Shown piece by piece: positions 8,801 through 17,391 of a stretch of 64,000 nt of DNA. The stretch is from Ketobacter sp036337295. Its GTDB lineage: Bacteria > Pseudomonadota > Gammaproteobacteria > Pseudomonadales > Ketobacteraceae. Within the stretch, counting starts at the first letter, position 1. Every line of letters begins with the position of its first letter. The notes below the pieces were generated by a model. The model was not told the origin of the DNA, did not search any database, and saw nothing but the letters and a program-made list of their open reading frames with translations. Both the position numbers and the translations under genes were made by a program. The stretch spans positions 682,001 to 746,000 of the forward strand of contig JAYZEN010000001.1 in NCBI GenBank assembly GCA_036337295.1, read 5' to 3'.

Positions 8801-9301
8801 TTACAGAGGATAGTGTGGAAGGTAGTGAGGAAGGTAACGCACGGCGCAGAACAACACCATCCAGGCCATGACCCCGGCAATGACGTCATCCAGCATAATG
8901 CCCAAGCCACCGTGTACGTGCTGATCAAAGTAGCGCACCGGCCAGGGTTTCCAGATATCAAACAGGCGGAACAATGCAAAACCCAACAGCGCCCAGTACC
9001 AGGTGACGGGAATCATGAACATGGTAATCCAGTAGCCGACAAACTCATCCCAAACGATGGCACCGTGATCATGTACCCCCCAGTCCTTCGAGGTTTTATC
9101 ACACAAATAAATGCCCACCAGCGCAGCCAGCACCACCAACGCGCCATACCACTCCACACTGAGCAACGCCAGCGGCACATACAGCACAACGGCCGCCATC
9201 GTGCCGAAGGTGCCCGGCGCTCTGGGCGCAGCACCGCTGCCCAGGCCGATGGCCAGAAAATGAATGGGATTGGAAAACGCCGTGCGGGGAACAGAATTCA
9301 T
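8801..9301 (-). CDS. pgpA: Phosphatidylglycerophosphatase A
   Basis: A 166-residue integral membrane phosphatase that removes phosphate from phosphatidylglycerol phosphate. Family motifs are GLGSGAAPRAPGTFGTM, WDEFVGYWITM and LDDVIAGVMA. Hydrophobic helices fill the remainder. Its place directly after thiL and nusB is the standard gammaproteobacterial order. The start is the ATG at 9301; a TTG seven codons earlier lies inside the AT-rich tandem repeat and has no ribosome-binding site. The C-terminus carries a repeated YLPHYLPHYP. Confidence 0.93.
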   Translation of the reverse strand: MNSVPRTAFSNPIHFLAIGLGSGAAPRAPGTFGTMAAVVLYVPLALLSVEWYGALVVLAALVGIYLCDKTSKDWGVHDHGAIVWDEFVGYWITMFMIPVTWYWALLGFALFRLFDIWKPWPVRYFDQHVHGGLGIMLDDVIAGVMAWMVLFCAVRYLPHYLPHYPL

Positions 9302-9313
9302 AGGTCGTTTATC

Positions 9314-9355
9314 AATAATCAATAATCAAAAATCAAAAATCAAAAATCAAAAATG
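9314..9355. repeat. Six tandem AT-rich heptamers across the thiL stop
   Basis: Units of 7 bp (AATAATC twice, AAAAATC three times, then AAAAATG) run at 9314-9320, 9321-9327, 9328-9334, 9335-9341, 9342-9348 and 9349-9355. The last units contain the thiL stop codon (9347-9349), so the array fills most of the thiL-pgpA gap. Such an array is prone to slippage. Confidence 0.85.
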
Positions 9356-10309
9356 CTGATAACCGGCGGCCACCACGGGCTGACCCTGCAAGTCGACAAT
9401 GCCGGTTGTTTCGGTGATGGTGCCGATGGCCGTAATGGGTAACGCCAACACATGGCCCATGGCAATCACTTGATCATGATCGGCGGGCGCCGCGGTGAAA
9501 CACAGCTCATAATCGTCCCCCGCCGCCACGGCCGCCATGAGATCCATTCCTTCCGCGCAGGGAATGACATTCAAATCCAGTTGCGCGCCAACCCCACTGG
9601 CCTGCACCAGGTGATGCAAATCCGCCAGCAAACCATCGGACACATCGATGCAGGCATGGGCAACGGTTTTAATAGCCCAACCCAGCACAACCCGTGGCTC
9701 GGGGCGATGCAGGCGTGACAACAAATGCGGATGATCCAGAGGCTGTGACCACAGCTCATCCTGCTCGTTCTGCGCCAGGCGCAATCCCAGCCCCGCCTCA
9801 CCCACACAGCCGGACACATACACCGTATCCCCCACCTGGGCACCACTGCGGGTCATGGCTTTGCCCTGCGGCACCAGCCCCATCACCTGAATGCTGATGC
9901 TCAGCGGGCCCCGCGTGGTATCACCGCCCACCAACACAATGGGGCTCGGCTCCATGACAGCGGCCATGCCATCGCAGAAAGATTCGATCCATTGCCCGTC
10001 GCCGTCTGGCAAGGTGAGACACAGGGAAAACCAGGCCGGTTGCGCCCCCATGGCCGCCAGATCACTCAGATTCACCGCCAGAGATTTGTAGCCAATATCA
10101 AACGCGCTGGCGGACGCCGGAAAGTGCACGCCCGCCACCAGGGTATCGGAGGACACCGCCAGCTGCATGCCGGCAGGCACATTGAGCAGGGCACAATCAT
10201 CGCCAATCCCCAGGGCCGGCATCAGCTCGGGATGGGATGCAGACAACAACGCCCCGGCGTGTTCGCTGAGGCGTTTGAAGTAGGCGTCGATGAGGGCAAA
10301 CTCGTTCAT
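9347..10309 (-). CDS. thiL: Thiamine-monophosphate kinase
   Basis: A 320-residue ThiL that phosphorylates thiamine monophosphate to the active cofactor thiamine diphosphate. ATP and metal sites are visible: LGIGDDCALL near residue 33, SSDTLVAGVHFP near residue 53, LSDLAAMGAQP and VGGDTTRGPLSI near residue 130. It follows nusB with a 5-base gap and precedes pgpA, the common cofactor cluster order. The stop codon lies inside a heptamer repeat array, so the last residues (YQHF) could vary between strains. Confidence 0.95.
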   Translation of the reverse strand: MNEFALIDAYFKRLSEHAGALLSASHPELMPALGIGDDCALLNVPAGMQLAVSSDTLVAGVHFPASASAFDIGYKSLAVNLSDLAAMGAQPAWFSLCLTLPDGDGQWIESFCDGMAAVMEPSPIVLVGGDTTRGPLSISIQVMGLVPQGKAMTRSGAQVGDTVYVSGCVGEAGLGLRLAQNEQDELWSQPLDHPHLLSRLHRPEPRVVLGWAIKTVAHACIDVSDGLLADLHHLVQASGVGAQLDLNVIPCAEGMDLMAAVAAGDDYELCFTAAPADHDQVIAMGHVLALPITAIGTITETTGIVDLQGQPVVAAGYQHF

Positions 10310-10314
10310 ACTGC

Positions 10315-10779
10315 TTAGTCGGCGGGTTTGTCGTTGGCTTTCAGTTCCAGCACACGCAGCTTCTGCGCCACTTTATCCAGAATTCCATTCACGTATTTGT
10401 GGCTCTCAGTGGCACCAAAATATTTGGCCAGCTCAATGCCTTCGTTGATGGCCACTTTGTACGGCACGTCCACCCGCTTGCTGAGCTCGTAGGTGCCGAT
10501 ACGCAGTATGGCCAACTCCACCCGGTCCAGGTCCTTGATCTCACGATCCAGATAGGGTTTGAAATGGCCATCCAGTTCGTTGATACATTTGGGGATCTCA
10601 TGCAGCAACTCGTGGAAGTAAGCGACATCGGTTTTGCGCATGTCATTGTCCACGCGGAACTGGGTTTCAATTTCCCCCAGGTTGGTGCCAGTCATCTGCC
10701 ACTGATACAGAGCCTGCACGGTGAACCGGCGCGCCTTGCGACGCGCGGACGGAGAAGGTTTTTGCGAAGCGGTGTTCAT
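10315..10779 (-). CDS. nusB: Transcription antitermination factor NusB
   Basis: A 154-residue NusB that binds boxA RNA with NusE/S10 to promote antitermination on rRNA operons. The start region RRKARRFTVQALYQWQMTG is typical. The helical C-terminus KVAINEGIELAKYFGATESHKYVNGILDKVA carries the family signature. It lies between ribH and thiL, spaced 19 and 5 bases. A basic N-terminal extension of about 15 residues precedes the core. Confidence 0.95.
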   Translation of the reverse strand: MNTASQKPSPSARRKARRFTVQALYQWQMTGTNLGEIETQFRVDNDMRKTDVAYFHELLHEIPKCINELDGHFKPYLDREIKDLDRVELAILRIGTYELSKRVDVPYKVAINEGIELAKYFGATESHKYVNGILDKVAQKLRVLELKANDKPAD

Positions 10780-10798
10780 CGACTGCCACAGACCTCAG

Positions 10799-11269
10799 TT
10801 AAAGATTGCGAAGCAGGCTGACCATTTCCAGGGCGCCAATGGCCGCCTCGGCACCCTTGTTGCCGGCCTTGGTACCGGAACGCTCGATGGCCTGCTCAAT
10901 GGTGTCGGTGGTCAATACCCCGAAGGAGATGGGCACATCGGTGTCCAGCATCACATTGGCCACACCCTTGGTACATTCACCAGCCACATAATCAAAATGC
11001 GGCGTACCACCGCGGATCACCGCACCCAGGGCCACGATGGCGTCGGGCTTGCGTTTGTGGGCCACCTGCTTCACCGCCAAAGGCAGCTCGAACGCGCCAG
11101 GCACACGAATCACTTCGATGTTCTTTTCTGCCACGCCGTGACGCACCAGGGCATCGATGGCGCCGGTTAACAGGCTTTCCACCACAAAACTGTTGAAGCG
11201 GGCCACCACGATGGAGAACTTGGCATCGGTTGCGCGAAAATCACCTTCCACTACGGTTACGTTTGTCAT
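10799..11269 (-). CDS. ribH: 6,7-dimethyl-8-ribityllumazine synthase
   Basis: A 156-residue lumazine synthase that condenses the ribityl-diamino-uracil and dihydroxybutanone phosphate intermediates of riboflavin synthesis. Motifs are RFNSFVVESLL, the substrate-binding RVPGAFELPLAVK, and GTPHFDYVAGECTKGV. The C-terminus NKGAEAAIGALEMVSLLR is family-typical. The ATG at 11269 has AAGGTAAC upstream; a TTG six codons earlier lacks support. It belongs to the ribD-ribE-ribBA-ribH-nusB run on one strand. Confidence 0.95.
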   Translation of the reverse strand: MTNVTVVEGDFRATDAKFSIVVARFNSFVVESLLTGAIDALVRHGVAEKNIEVIRVPGAFELPLAVKQVAHKRKPDAIVALGAVIRGGTPHFDYVAGECTKGVANVMLDTDVPISFGVLTTDTIEQAIERSGTKAGNKGAEAAIGALEMVSLLRNL

Positions 11270-11310
11270 GTTGTTACCTTTTCCCAATCAATTTCGTAAT
11301 TTAAAAGATG

Positions 11311-12441
11311 TTACTGGGTTACGTCGCTTTCGACGTACTCCACAATTTCCAGATCAAACCCGGACAGGGCGTTGAACCGCATGGGCGAGCTCAACAGGCG
11401 CATTTTGCTCAGCCCCAGATCCCGCAGAATCTGCGAACCGGTACCGATGGTACGATAGATGCCGGTGCCATCGCCGGTGGTGGGGCGGGCCGGACTGCGA
11501 CCGGAGAAGAAACCGTCCACCAGGTCTTCGATGTTGTGACTCTCAAAGGAGTCCCCCAACAGCAGCACCACGCCCGGCTCAGTATGCGCGCCCAAAAAGC
11601 TGAGGGATTTGGACAGGTTCCAGCCACTGGACTTTTCCTTTACGGCCATCATCAGATCCCGCAGCGGGTCGGCCACGTGCACCCGCACAAAGGGTGCATC
11701 CACTTTGCTCACATCCCCTTTCACCAGCGCCACATGCTTCTGGCCATCGATCAGGTCCCTGAACAAGACCAGGTCAAAATCGCCGTATTGGGTGGGCAGG
11801 GATTCCCGCCGCACCTGTTCCACCGTGCGCTCGTTGACGGTGCGGTAGTGAATCAGGTCAGCGATGGTACCGATTTTCAGGCCGTGTTCCTGGGCGAACT
11901 TTTCCAGATCCGGGCGCCGGGCCATGGTGCCGTCTTCGTTGATGATTTCCACAATCACAGAAGACGGCTCCAACCCCGCCAGACGCGCCAGATCGCAACC
12001 GGCTTCCGTGTGCCCGGCACGCCGCAACACCCCACCGGGCTGCGCCATGATGGGGAACACATGGCCCGGCTGTACGATGTCGGAGGGTTTCGCATCCCGT
12101 GCTACCGCCGCCTGCACGGTGCGGGCGCGATCGGCTGCGGAGATACCGGTGGAAACCCCTTCCGCCGCCTCGATGGACAGGGTGAAGTTGGTGCCAAACT
12201 GGGAGCCGTTGGCGCCGGACACCATCAACGGCAGGTTCAACTGCTGGCACCGGTCGCGGGTCATGGTGAGGCACACCAGGCCGCGGGCATGTTTGATCAT
12301 GAAGTTGATGTCTTCCGGCCGCACCATGGTGGAAGCCATCACCAGATCACCTTCATTTTCACGGTCTTCGTCATCCATCAGGATCACCATCTTGCCGTGA
12401 CGAATGTCTTCAATCAGCTCTTCAACTGTGTTCAATTGCAT
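11311..12441 (-). CDS. ribBA: 3,4-dihydroxy-2-butanone-4-phosphate synthase with degenerate GTP cyclohydrolase II domain
   Basis: A 376-residue RibBA-type protein. Residues 1 to about 200 form an intact RibB domain: DDEDRENEGDLVMAS acid cluster, HARGLVCL, and HTEAGCDLARLAG. The C-terminal GTP cyclohydrolase II-like domain is degenerate. The stretch following VRVHVADPLRDLM lacks the CxxGDxxxSxxCxC zinc cysteines of true RibA. It should therefore make the four-carbon precursor but probably not open GTP, so a separate ribA is expected elsewhere. Such degenerate fusions are common in pseudomonads. It sits between ribE (10-base gap) and ribH. Confidence 0.92.
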   Translation of the reverse strand: MQLNTVEELIEDIRHGKMVILMDDEDRENEGDLVMASTMVRPEDINFMIKHARGLVCLTMTRDRCQQLNLPLMVSGANGSQFGTNFTLSIEAAEGVSTGISAADRARTVQAAVARDAKPSDIVQPGHVFPIMAQPGGVLRRAGHTEAGCDLARLAGLEPSSVIVEIINEDGTMARRPDLEKFAQEHGLKIGTIADLIHYRTVNERTVEQVRRESLPTQYGDFDLVLFRDLIDGQKHVALVKGDVSKVDAPFVRVHVADPLRDLMMAVKEKSSGWNLSKSLSFLGAHTEPGVVLLLGDSFESHNIEDLVDGFFSGRSPARPTTGDGTGIYRTIGTGSQILRDLGLSKMRLLSSPMRFNALSGFDLEIVEYVESDVTQ

Positions 12442-12451
12442 ATATCAAGCC

Positions 12452-13114
12452 TTACTTTAAAAAACCGTTTTCCGCCAGAAAGCTCATGGTGATGTCACCA
12501 CCGGCTTTGGGGTCCGCCGCTTTGTCGCCCAGCAGCATGCGCTCCAGATAGCGGGCAATCACGTCCACTTCCAGGTTCACTTTCACGCCGGGCTGCCATT
12601 GCCCAACCGTGGTTTCCTGCACAGTATGGGGCACGATGTTCAAATCGAATATGGCACCACTGACCGCATTCACCGTCAGGCTGATCCCGTCCACACAGAT
12701 GGAGCCTTTGTGGGCGATGTACTTGGCCAGCTCGTCCGGTGCTTTCACCTTGAAATGAATGGAGCGGGCGTCTTCGGCACGGGACACAATCTCACCCAGA
12801 CCGTCCACATGACCGGACACCAGATGCCCGCCCAAACGGGTGGTGGGGGTCAGCGCTTTCTCCAGGTTTGCCGGGGAACCGGTCTTCAACTGGCTGAAGC
12901 TGGTATGGTTCAGGGTCTCAAGGGATACGTCGGCCCAGAACCCGTCCCCGGGCAGATCGATCACCGTCAGGCACACACCGTTAACAGCAATGCTGTCCCC
13001 CAGCTTCACATCACCCAGGTCCAGCTTGCCGGTCTGGATGCGCAGGCGCATGTCCCCGCCCTTGGCTTCCATGTTGGCAATCCGGCCCACCGCTTCAATG
13101 ATCCCCGTAAACAT
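12452..13114 (-). CDS. ribE: Riboflavin synthase alpha chain
   Basis: A 220-residue riboflavin synthase that dismutates two lumazine molecules to riboflavin. Two homologous barrels are visible: the first opens MFTGIIEAVGRIA and has GDSIAVNGVCLTV; the second has KGSICVDGISLTV near residue 145. It has the ligand-contact HLVSGHVDG segment. The ATG is one base after the ribD stop, so the genes are coupled. It is named ribC or ribE depending on the species. Confidence 0.95.
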   Translation of the reverse strand: MFTGIIEAVGRIANMEAKGGDMRLRIQTGKLDLGDVKLGDSIAVNGVCLTVIDLPGDGFWADVSLETLNHTSFSQLKTGSPANLEKALTPTTRLGGHLVSGHVDGLGEIVSRAEDARSIHFKVKAPDELAKYIAHKGSICVDGISLTVNAVSGAIFDLNIVPHTVQETTVGQWQPGVKVNLEVDVIARYLERMLLGDKAADPKAGGDITMSFLAENGFLK

Positions 13115-13115
13115 T

Positions 13116-14276
13116 TCAAGGTCTCCAGCTATAGGTCATACGAATGTCCTGGCCGATCTGGCGCAGGTCCGTTAAGTGTAGTTCCCGGGCGTCACTCATG
13201 GACTCAACGCTGAAATCCAGCACCGGCCGGGCACTGCTGCCCATGAGCTTGGGGGCCATATAACAGACCCACTGATCCACTAACTGGCGCTGGGCGAAGG
13301 CTCCCGCCAGCACCGCACCGGCCTCCACCAGCACTTCATTTACCTCGCGCCGGGCCAGTGCCTGTAACAGCTCTCGCAGATCCACCCGCCCTTCTGCCTC
13401 CGGCAGCGTTATGACTTCCGCTCCGGCGGCCTCAAGGGCCTGGATTTTCTGAGAATCAGGCCGGGTGCAGGCAATCAGGGTGTGGCCAGGCTGGGCCAGG
13501 ATGCTGGCCGTCACCGGGGTACGCAAGTGGGAATCCACAATCACCCGCAAGGGCTGGATGGGGGCAAAACCCACAGGCCAGCTCCAGCCCGCCAGGTTAT
13601 CGTCACCGGCCAGAGCCTCGGGCCACAGCTCCGGGCGCACCGTCAACGCAGCGTCGTCGGCAATCACGGTGTCCACGCCGGTGACAATGGCTTCACAGCG
13701 AGCCCGCAGGCGTTGCACATCAGCACGGGCAGCGGCCCCTGTTATCCACTGGCTTTCCCCACTGGCCATGGCCGTGCGGCCGTCCACACTCATGGCGGAT
13801 TTAACCAAAACCCAGGGCAGGCCGGTACGCATGCGTTTGTTGAAACCAGGATTGATGCGTTCTGCCTGATCCTGCAGCAAACCGCAGGCAGTCTGAATGC
13901 CGGCCGCCTGGAGCCGTTGATGGCCGCGACCGGACACTTGGGGATTGGGATCTTCCATGGCGCTGATGACCCGGGCCACACCGGCCTGAATCAGGGCTTC
14001 GGCACAGGGCGGGGTCTTGCCATGATGGCTGCAGGGTTCCAGGGAAACATAGGCAGTAGCGCCGCGGGCCTCGGTGCCCGCCTCACGCAGGGCATTGACT
14101 TCGGCATGGCCCTCACCGGCGACCTGATGCCAGCCCCGCCCCACCACTCGGCCGTCCTTCACCAAAACGCAGCCCACCCGTGGATTCGGATGAGTGGTAT
14201 ACAGACCACGCCACGCCAGCCGGATTGCCTCGGCCATATGCTGGTGATCGGTACGGGTAAAGAGCGCTGCGGTCAT
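13116..14276 (-). CDS. ribD: Bifunctional riboflavin deaminase/reductase RibD
   Basis: A 386-residue two-domain enzyme catalysing steps two and three of riboflavin synthesis. The N-terminal cytidine-deaminase-like domain has zinc site HAEVNALREAG near residue 54 and PCSHHGKTPPC near residue 80. The C-terminal NADPH reductase domain from about residue 150 has VLVKSAMSVDGRTA and EVLVEAGAVLAGAF. It is slightly longer than the usual 360-370 residues. It leads the rib operon, 54 bases downstream of nrdR. No FMN riboswitch was seen upstream. Confidence 0.95.
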   Translation of the reverse strand: MTAALFTRTDHQHMAEAIRLAWRGLYTTHPNPRVGCVLVKDGRVVGRGWHQVAGEGHAEVNALREAGTEARGATAYVSLEPCSHHGKTPPCAEALIQAGVARVISAMEDPNPQVSGRGHQRLQAAGIQTACGLLQDQAERINPGFNKRMRTGLPWVLVKSAMSVDGRTAMASGESQWITGAAARADVQRLRARCEAIVTGVDTVIADDAALTVRPELWPEALAGDDNLAGWSWPVGFAPIQPLRVIVDSHLRTPVTASILAQPGHTLIACTRPDSQKIQALEAAGAEVITLPEAEGRVDLRELLQALARREVNEVLVEAGAVLAGAFAQRQLVDQWVCYMAPKLMGSSARPVLDFSVESMSDARELHLTDLRQIGQDIRMTYSWRP

Positions 14277-14330
14277 GGAATAGGGCCACTACCTGAAAAT
14301 TCGGCCGCAGAGTATACCACAGCAGCTGGA

Positions 14331-14804
14331 CTATTTAACGCTGTTGATTTTGCCGTTTTTCTGCAGGCGGGCGATCTCGTCGGAGAACTGGCTGATGTCC
14401 TGGAAGTCCCGGTAGACGGAGGCAAAACGCACATAGGCCACCTGGTCCAGCTCCCGCAAGGCCTCCATGACCTCTTCTCCGATAACCCGTGACGGCAGCT
14501 CCCGCTCGCCGGTGGCCCGCAGCTTGTGGCAGATCTTGGTGACCGCGGCCTCCACCTGCTCCACCGCCACCGGACGCTTCTCCAGGGCCCGCTGGATGCC
14601 GCTCCTGAGCTTATTCTCGTCAAACGGCTCGCGGGTACCGTCGGACTTCACCACCTTGGGCATCAACAACTCGGCGCTTTCGTAGGTGGTAAAACGCTCA
14701 TTACAGGCCAGGCATTCCCGGCGGCGGCGCACCTGATTGCCCTCTGCGACGAGGCGGGAATCAATAACCTTGGTGTCATCGGCGTTACAGAATGGGCAAT
14801 GCAT
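14331..14804 (-). CDS. nrdR: Transcriptional repressor NrdR
   Basis: A 157-residue regulator of ribonucleotide reductase genes. The N-terminal zinc ribbon reads CPFCNADDTKV and later CLACNERFTTYE. The ATP-cone follows from about residue 45 with VVKSDGTREPFDENKL. NrdR senses the dATP/ATP balance and binds AT-rich boxes at nrd promoters. It stands at the head of the rib block, a common gammaproteobacterial arrangement. A short spacer with a 15-bp direct repeat separates it from the Lrp-type gene upstream. Confidence 0.95.
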   Translation of the reverse strand: MHCPFCNADDTKVIDSRLVAEGNQVRRRRECLACNERFTTYESAELLMPKVVKSDGTREPFDENKLRSGIQRALEKRPVAVEQVEAAVTKICHKLRATGERELPSRVIGEEVMEALRELDQVAYVRFASVYRDFQDISQFSDEIARLQKNGKINSVK

Positions 14805-14866
14805 GGAAATTCCTGTGGATGGATCAGTGTAGCCGGGTCAGTAAAGTGGGCGAATCATACCGCAAA

Positions 14867-14900
14867 ATATACCTACATGGGCAACATATACCTATATGGG
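14867..14900. repeat. Two 15-bp direct repeats between the Lrp gene and nrdR
   Basis: ATATACCTACATGGG (14867-14881) and ATATACCTATATGGG (14886-14900) differ at one base and are spaced 19 bp start to start. The second overlaps the stop codon of the Lrp-type gene. They lie upstream of nrdR and could be a small duplication or a binding-site pair. Confidence 0.6.
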
Positions 14901-15347
14901 AATGGCGGTTTTATCCACCACTTTGCGCATCACAAAGCTCGAATGCACTCCGGACACCCCTTCAATACGGGTGAGCTTGCCCAGCAAGAAAGCCTGGAAG
15001 TGATCCATATCCCGCACCACCACTTTCAATAGGTAATCCGCGCTTTGCCCGGTGATCAGATAACAGGATTGCACCTCGGGGAAACCGGCCACCTGCTCTT
15101 CAAAGTGGGCAAAGCGCTCCGGCGTGTGCTTATCCATCGAGATCTGAATCAGGGCGGTCATTTTCAGGCCCAGCTTGTCCGGATTCAGCAGTGCAACATA
15201 GCGATCGATCAGCCCGTCCTCCTCCAGCTGGCGCACCCGTCGCAGGCAGGGGCTGGGGGACAAGCCAATGCGTTCCGCCAGATCCTGGTTGCTGATGCGG
15301 CCATCGGCCTGAATCTCTTCCAATATGCGCTGATCGTACTTGTCCAT
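14892..15347 (-). CDS. Lrp/AsnC family transcriptional regulator
   Basis: A 151-residue feast/famine regulator. An N-terminal winged helix-turn-helix contains NQDLAERIGLSPSPCLRRVRQLE. The C-terminal RAM ligand-binding domain starts near residue 65. Lrp members bind DNA as octamers and respond to amino acids. The start MDKYDQRIL at 15347 has GGAAAGG upstream; the frame extends 12 codons further without support. It is divergent from leuA, so it may control leucine synthesis and itself, although this is inferred from position only. Confidence 0.9.
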   Translation of the reverse strand: MDKYDQRILEEIQADGRISNQDLAERIGLSPSPCLRRVRQLEEDGLIDRYVALLNPDKLGLKMTALIQISMDKHTPERFAHFEEQVAGFPEVQSCYLITGQSADYLLKVVVRDMDHFQAFLLGKLTRIEGVSGVHSSFVMRKVVDKTAIPI

Positions 15348-15646
15348 TGCTGACCTTTCCCCCAACAAACAATAATAATTCAATATTAATAATACATTTG
15401 GAATTATATTCTTCCAAAAACCAAAAACAACGCTATTTTCGCAATCTTATTTCCCGCCTGATGCCATAGACTGTGTTGCATCAGGTCGCCGCCCGTATCC
15501 ACCACCCCAGAGAAGCTCACAAGGCAACTCAGCCGGTAGTGGACCCCCTGCTTACCCGGCAGATGTTGGCAAGGCAATTCACCCCAGGCCCGGGCCAGAC
15601 CTCTTTCATTCGCAATCCCCAGGCACAACCTTTACGGAGCTCCACC
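15348..15646. promoter_or_regulatory. Divergent lrp-type/leuA control region and leuA leader
   Basis: No gene is seen here. An AT-rich stretch (15365-15440) contains GAATTATATTC, a short dyad of the kind Lrp-type proteins bind. A perfect 8-bp stem hairpin follows (15457-15464 with 15478-15485, 13-base loop). The rest of the leuA leader is GC-rich and includes a GCCGGTA/TACCCGGC pair with one bulge. I found no leucine-rich leader peptide. Confidence 0.45.
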
Positions 15647-17311
15647 ATGTCCTTCGACCATCGCAAATACATGCCCTATTTGCCCATCCAGTTGACCGAC
15701 CGCACCTGGCCCAACCAGGTCATCAGCCAGGCCCCCGCCTGGTGCAGTGTGGACCTGCGGGACGGCAACCAGGCGCTGATCGAGCCCATGACAGTGGCGG
15801 AGAAGAAGCGACTGTTTGCCCTGTTGGTGAAAGTGGGCTTCAAGCAGATCGAGGTGGGGTTCCCGGCGGCGTCGCAACCGGATTTCGACTTTGTGCGGGA
15901 CATCATCGAGGACGGCATGGTGCCGGACGACGTCGCCATCCAGGTGCTCACCCAGTCCCGTCCGGAGTTGATCCAGCGCTCATTCGAAGCCTTGCAGGGG
16001 GCCAAAAAAGCCATTGTGCATCTGTACAATTCCACCTCCCCCGTACAGCGGGAGCAGGTGTTCGGTTTGGATAAAGCCGGCATCGTGGACATCGCCGTGC
16101 AGGGCGCCCGCCTGATCAAGTCCGAAGCGGAGAAGCACCCGGATACCCAATGGCAGTTTCAGTATTCACCGGAAAGCTATAGCGGTACCGAACCGGATTT
16201 CGCCACTGAGATCTGCAATGCCGTGATCGACGTTTGGCAACCCAGTGCAGACAACAAAGTCATCATCAACCTGCCCGCCACCGTGGAAATGACCACCCCC
16301 AATGTGTATGCGGATCAGATTGAATATTTCTGCCGCCATGTGAGCCAGCGCGAAAACGTCATCGTGTCACTGCACACCCATAATGACCGGGGCTGTGGTG
16401 TGGCTGCCGCCGAACTGGGCGTGATGGCTGGCGCCGACCGGGTGGAAGGCACCTTATTGGGCAACGGCGAGCGCACCGGCAACATGGACATCGTCACCAT
16501 GGCCATGAATTTATACAGCCGCGGCGTGGACCCGGAGCTGGACTTGTCCGGCATGGATGAAATCATCTCCGTGGTGCAGGACGTCACCAAGATTCAACTG
16601 CATCCCCGTCACCCTTACGCCGGCGACCTGGTTTACACCGCCTTTTCCGGCAGCCATCAGGATGCCATCCGCAAGTGCCTGTCCAAACGCCAACCGCAGG
16701 ATCTGTGGGATGTCGCCTATTTGCCTATCGATCCGGCGGACCTGGGCCGCAGTTATGAGGCGGTGGTGCGCATCAACAGCCAGTCCGGCAAAGGCGGCGT
16801 GGCCTTTGTGCTGGAAAAAGATCACGGCATCGTGCTGCCCCGCTGGATGCAGATTGCCTTGAGCCGAGTGGTGCAGGGGGACGCGGAGCAGAGCGCCGGG
16901 GAGATCTCCTCGCATCGGATCTGGGCATTGTTCCAGCAACATTTCATGGTGCAAAGCCCCATGGCGGTGAAATCCTATCGCCTGGAGCATATTGAGAACG
17001 AACAGATCAACTTTGTGGTGGAGTACAAGGGTGAGCTGGTCAGTGTCGACGCCATCGGCAATGGCGCCCTGTCTGCCTTTTGCAACGGTTTGAATCAGCA
17101 CTTCGGCCTGAACCTGGATGTGCTGGACTATGAAGAGCACAGCCTGCAGCACTCCACCGAGAGCCAGGCCGCCGCCGCGGTGCAGGTACATTGCCTGGGC
17201 GGCCGCTATCAGGGTGCCGCCATCCACGAGGACACCCTGCTGGCGTCCATGAATGCCATCGTGGCTGCGGTCAACAACGCACTGGCAGAGCAGGCGGTGC
17301 AGGTGGCCTGA
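15647..17311 (+). CDS. leuA: 2-isopropylmalate synthase
   Basis: A 554-residue alpha-isopropylmalate synthase of the long type, condensing acetyl-CoA with 2-oxoisovalerate as the first committed step to leucine. The TIM barrel has SVDLRDGNQALIEPM near residue 40 and the metal site SLHTHNDRGCGVAAAELG near residue 245. LLGNGERTGN follows, and the C-terminal leucine-feedback domain starts near residue 430. The ATG at 15647 is preceded by ACGGAG. The frame stays open upstream, but that extension lacks family character. It is divergent from the Lrp-type gene across a 299-bp region. Confidence 0.95.
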   Translation: MSFDHRKYMPYLPIQLTDRTWPNQVISQAPAWCSVDLRDGNQALIEPMTVAEKKRLFALLVKVGFKQIEVGFPAASQPDFDFVRDIIEDGMVPDDVAIQVLTQSRPELIQRSFEALQGAKKAIVHLYNSTSPVQREQVFGLDKAGIVDIAVQGARLIKSEAEKHPDTQWQFQYSPESYSGTEPDFATEICNAVIDVWQPSADNKVIINLPATVEMTTPNVYADQIEYFCRHVSQRENVIVSLHTHNDRGCGVAAAELGVMAGADRVEGTLLGNGERTGNMDIVTMAMNLYSRGVDPELDLSGMDEIISVVQDVTKIQLHPRHPYAGDLVYTAFSGSHQDAIRKCLSKRQPQDLWDVAYLPIDPADLGRSYEAVVRINSQSGKGGVAFVLEKDHGIVLPRWMQIALSRVVQGDAEQSAGEISSHRIWALFQQHFMVQSPMAVKSYRLEHIENEQINFVVEYKGELVSVDAIGNGALSAFCNGLNQHFGLNLDVLDYEEHSLQHSTESQAAAAVQVHCLGGRYQGAAIHEDTLLASMNAIVAAVNNALAEQAVQVA

Positions 17312-17391
17312 TTCCCCAGGCCCCCGGCTGCCATGCTGCCCATAGAGTGCTAAGGTTAGGGTAAGCGCATCAAAAAGCCGGGAGCGACGCC

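Noticed and set aside
11308..12492. Long open frame (about 394 codons) on the opposite strand of ribBA
   Set aside because: It is fully antisense to a well-supported gene, has His/Gly/Gln-rich composition typical of mirror frames in GC-rich DNA and has no ribosome-binding site.
14277..14330. FMN riboswitch ahead of the rib genes
   Set aside because: The gap between nrdR and ribD is only 54 bases, too short for the aptamer, and I found no RFN-type segments before nrdR or ribBA.
13482..14492. Open frame of about 336 codons opposite ribD
   Set aside because: Antisense shadow crossing the ribD-nrdR gap; no family-like features.
14805..14891. NrdR boxes upstream of nrdR
   Set aside because: AT-rich ATATACCTA repeats are present, but they are direct repeats and do not match the inverted ACAC...GTGT pattern.
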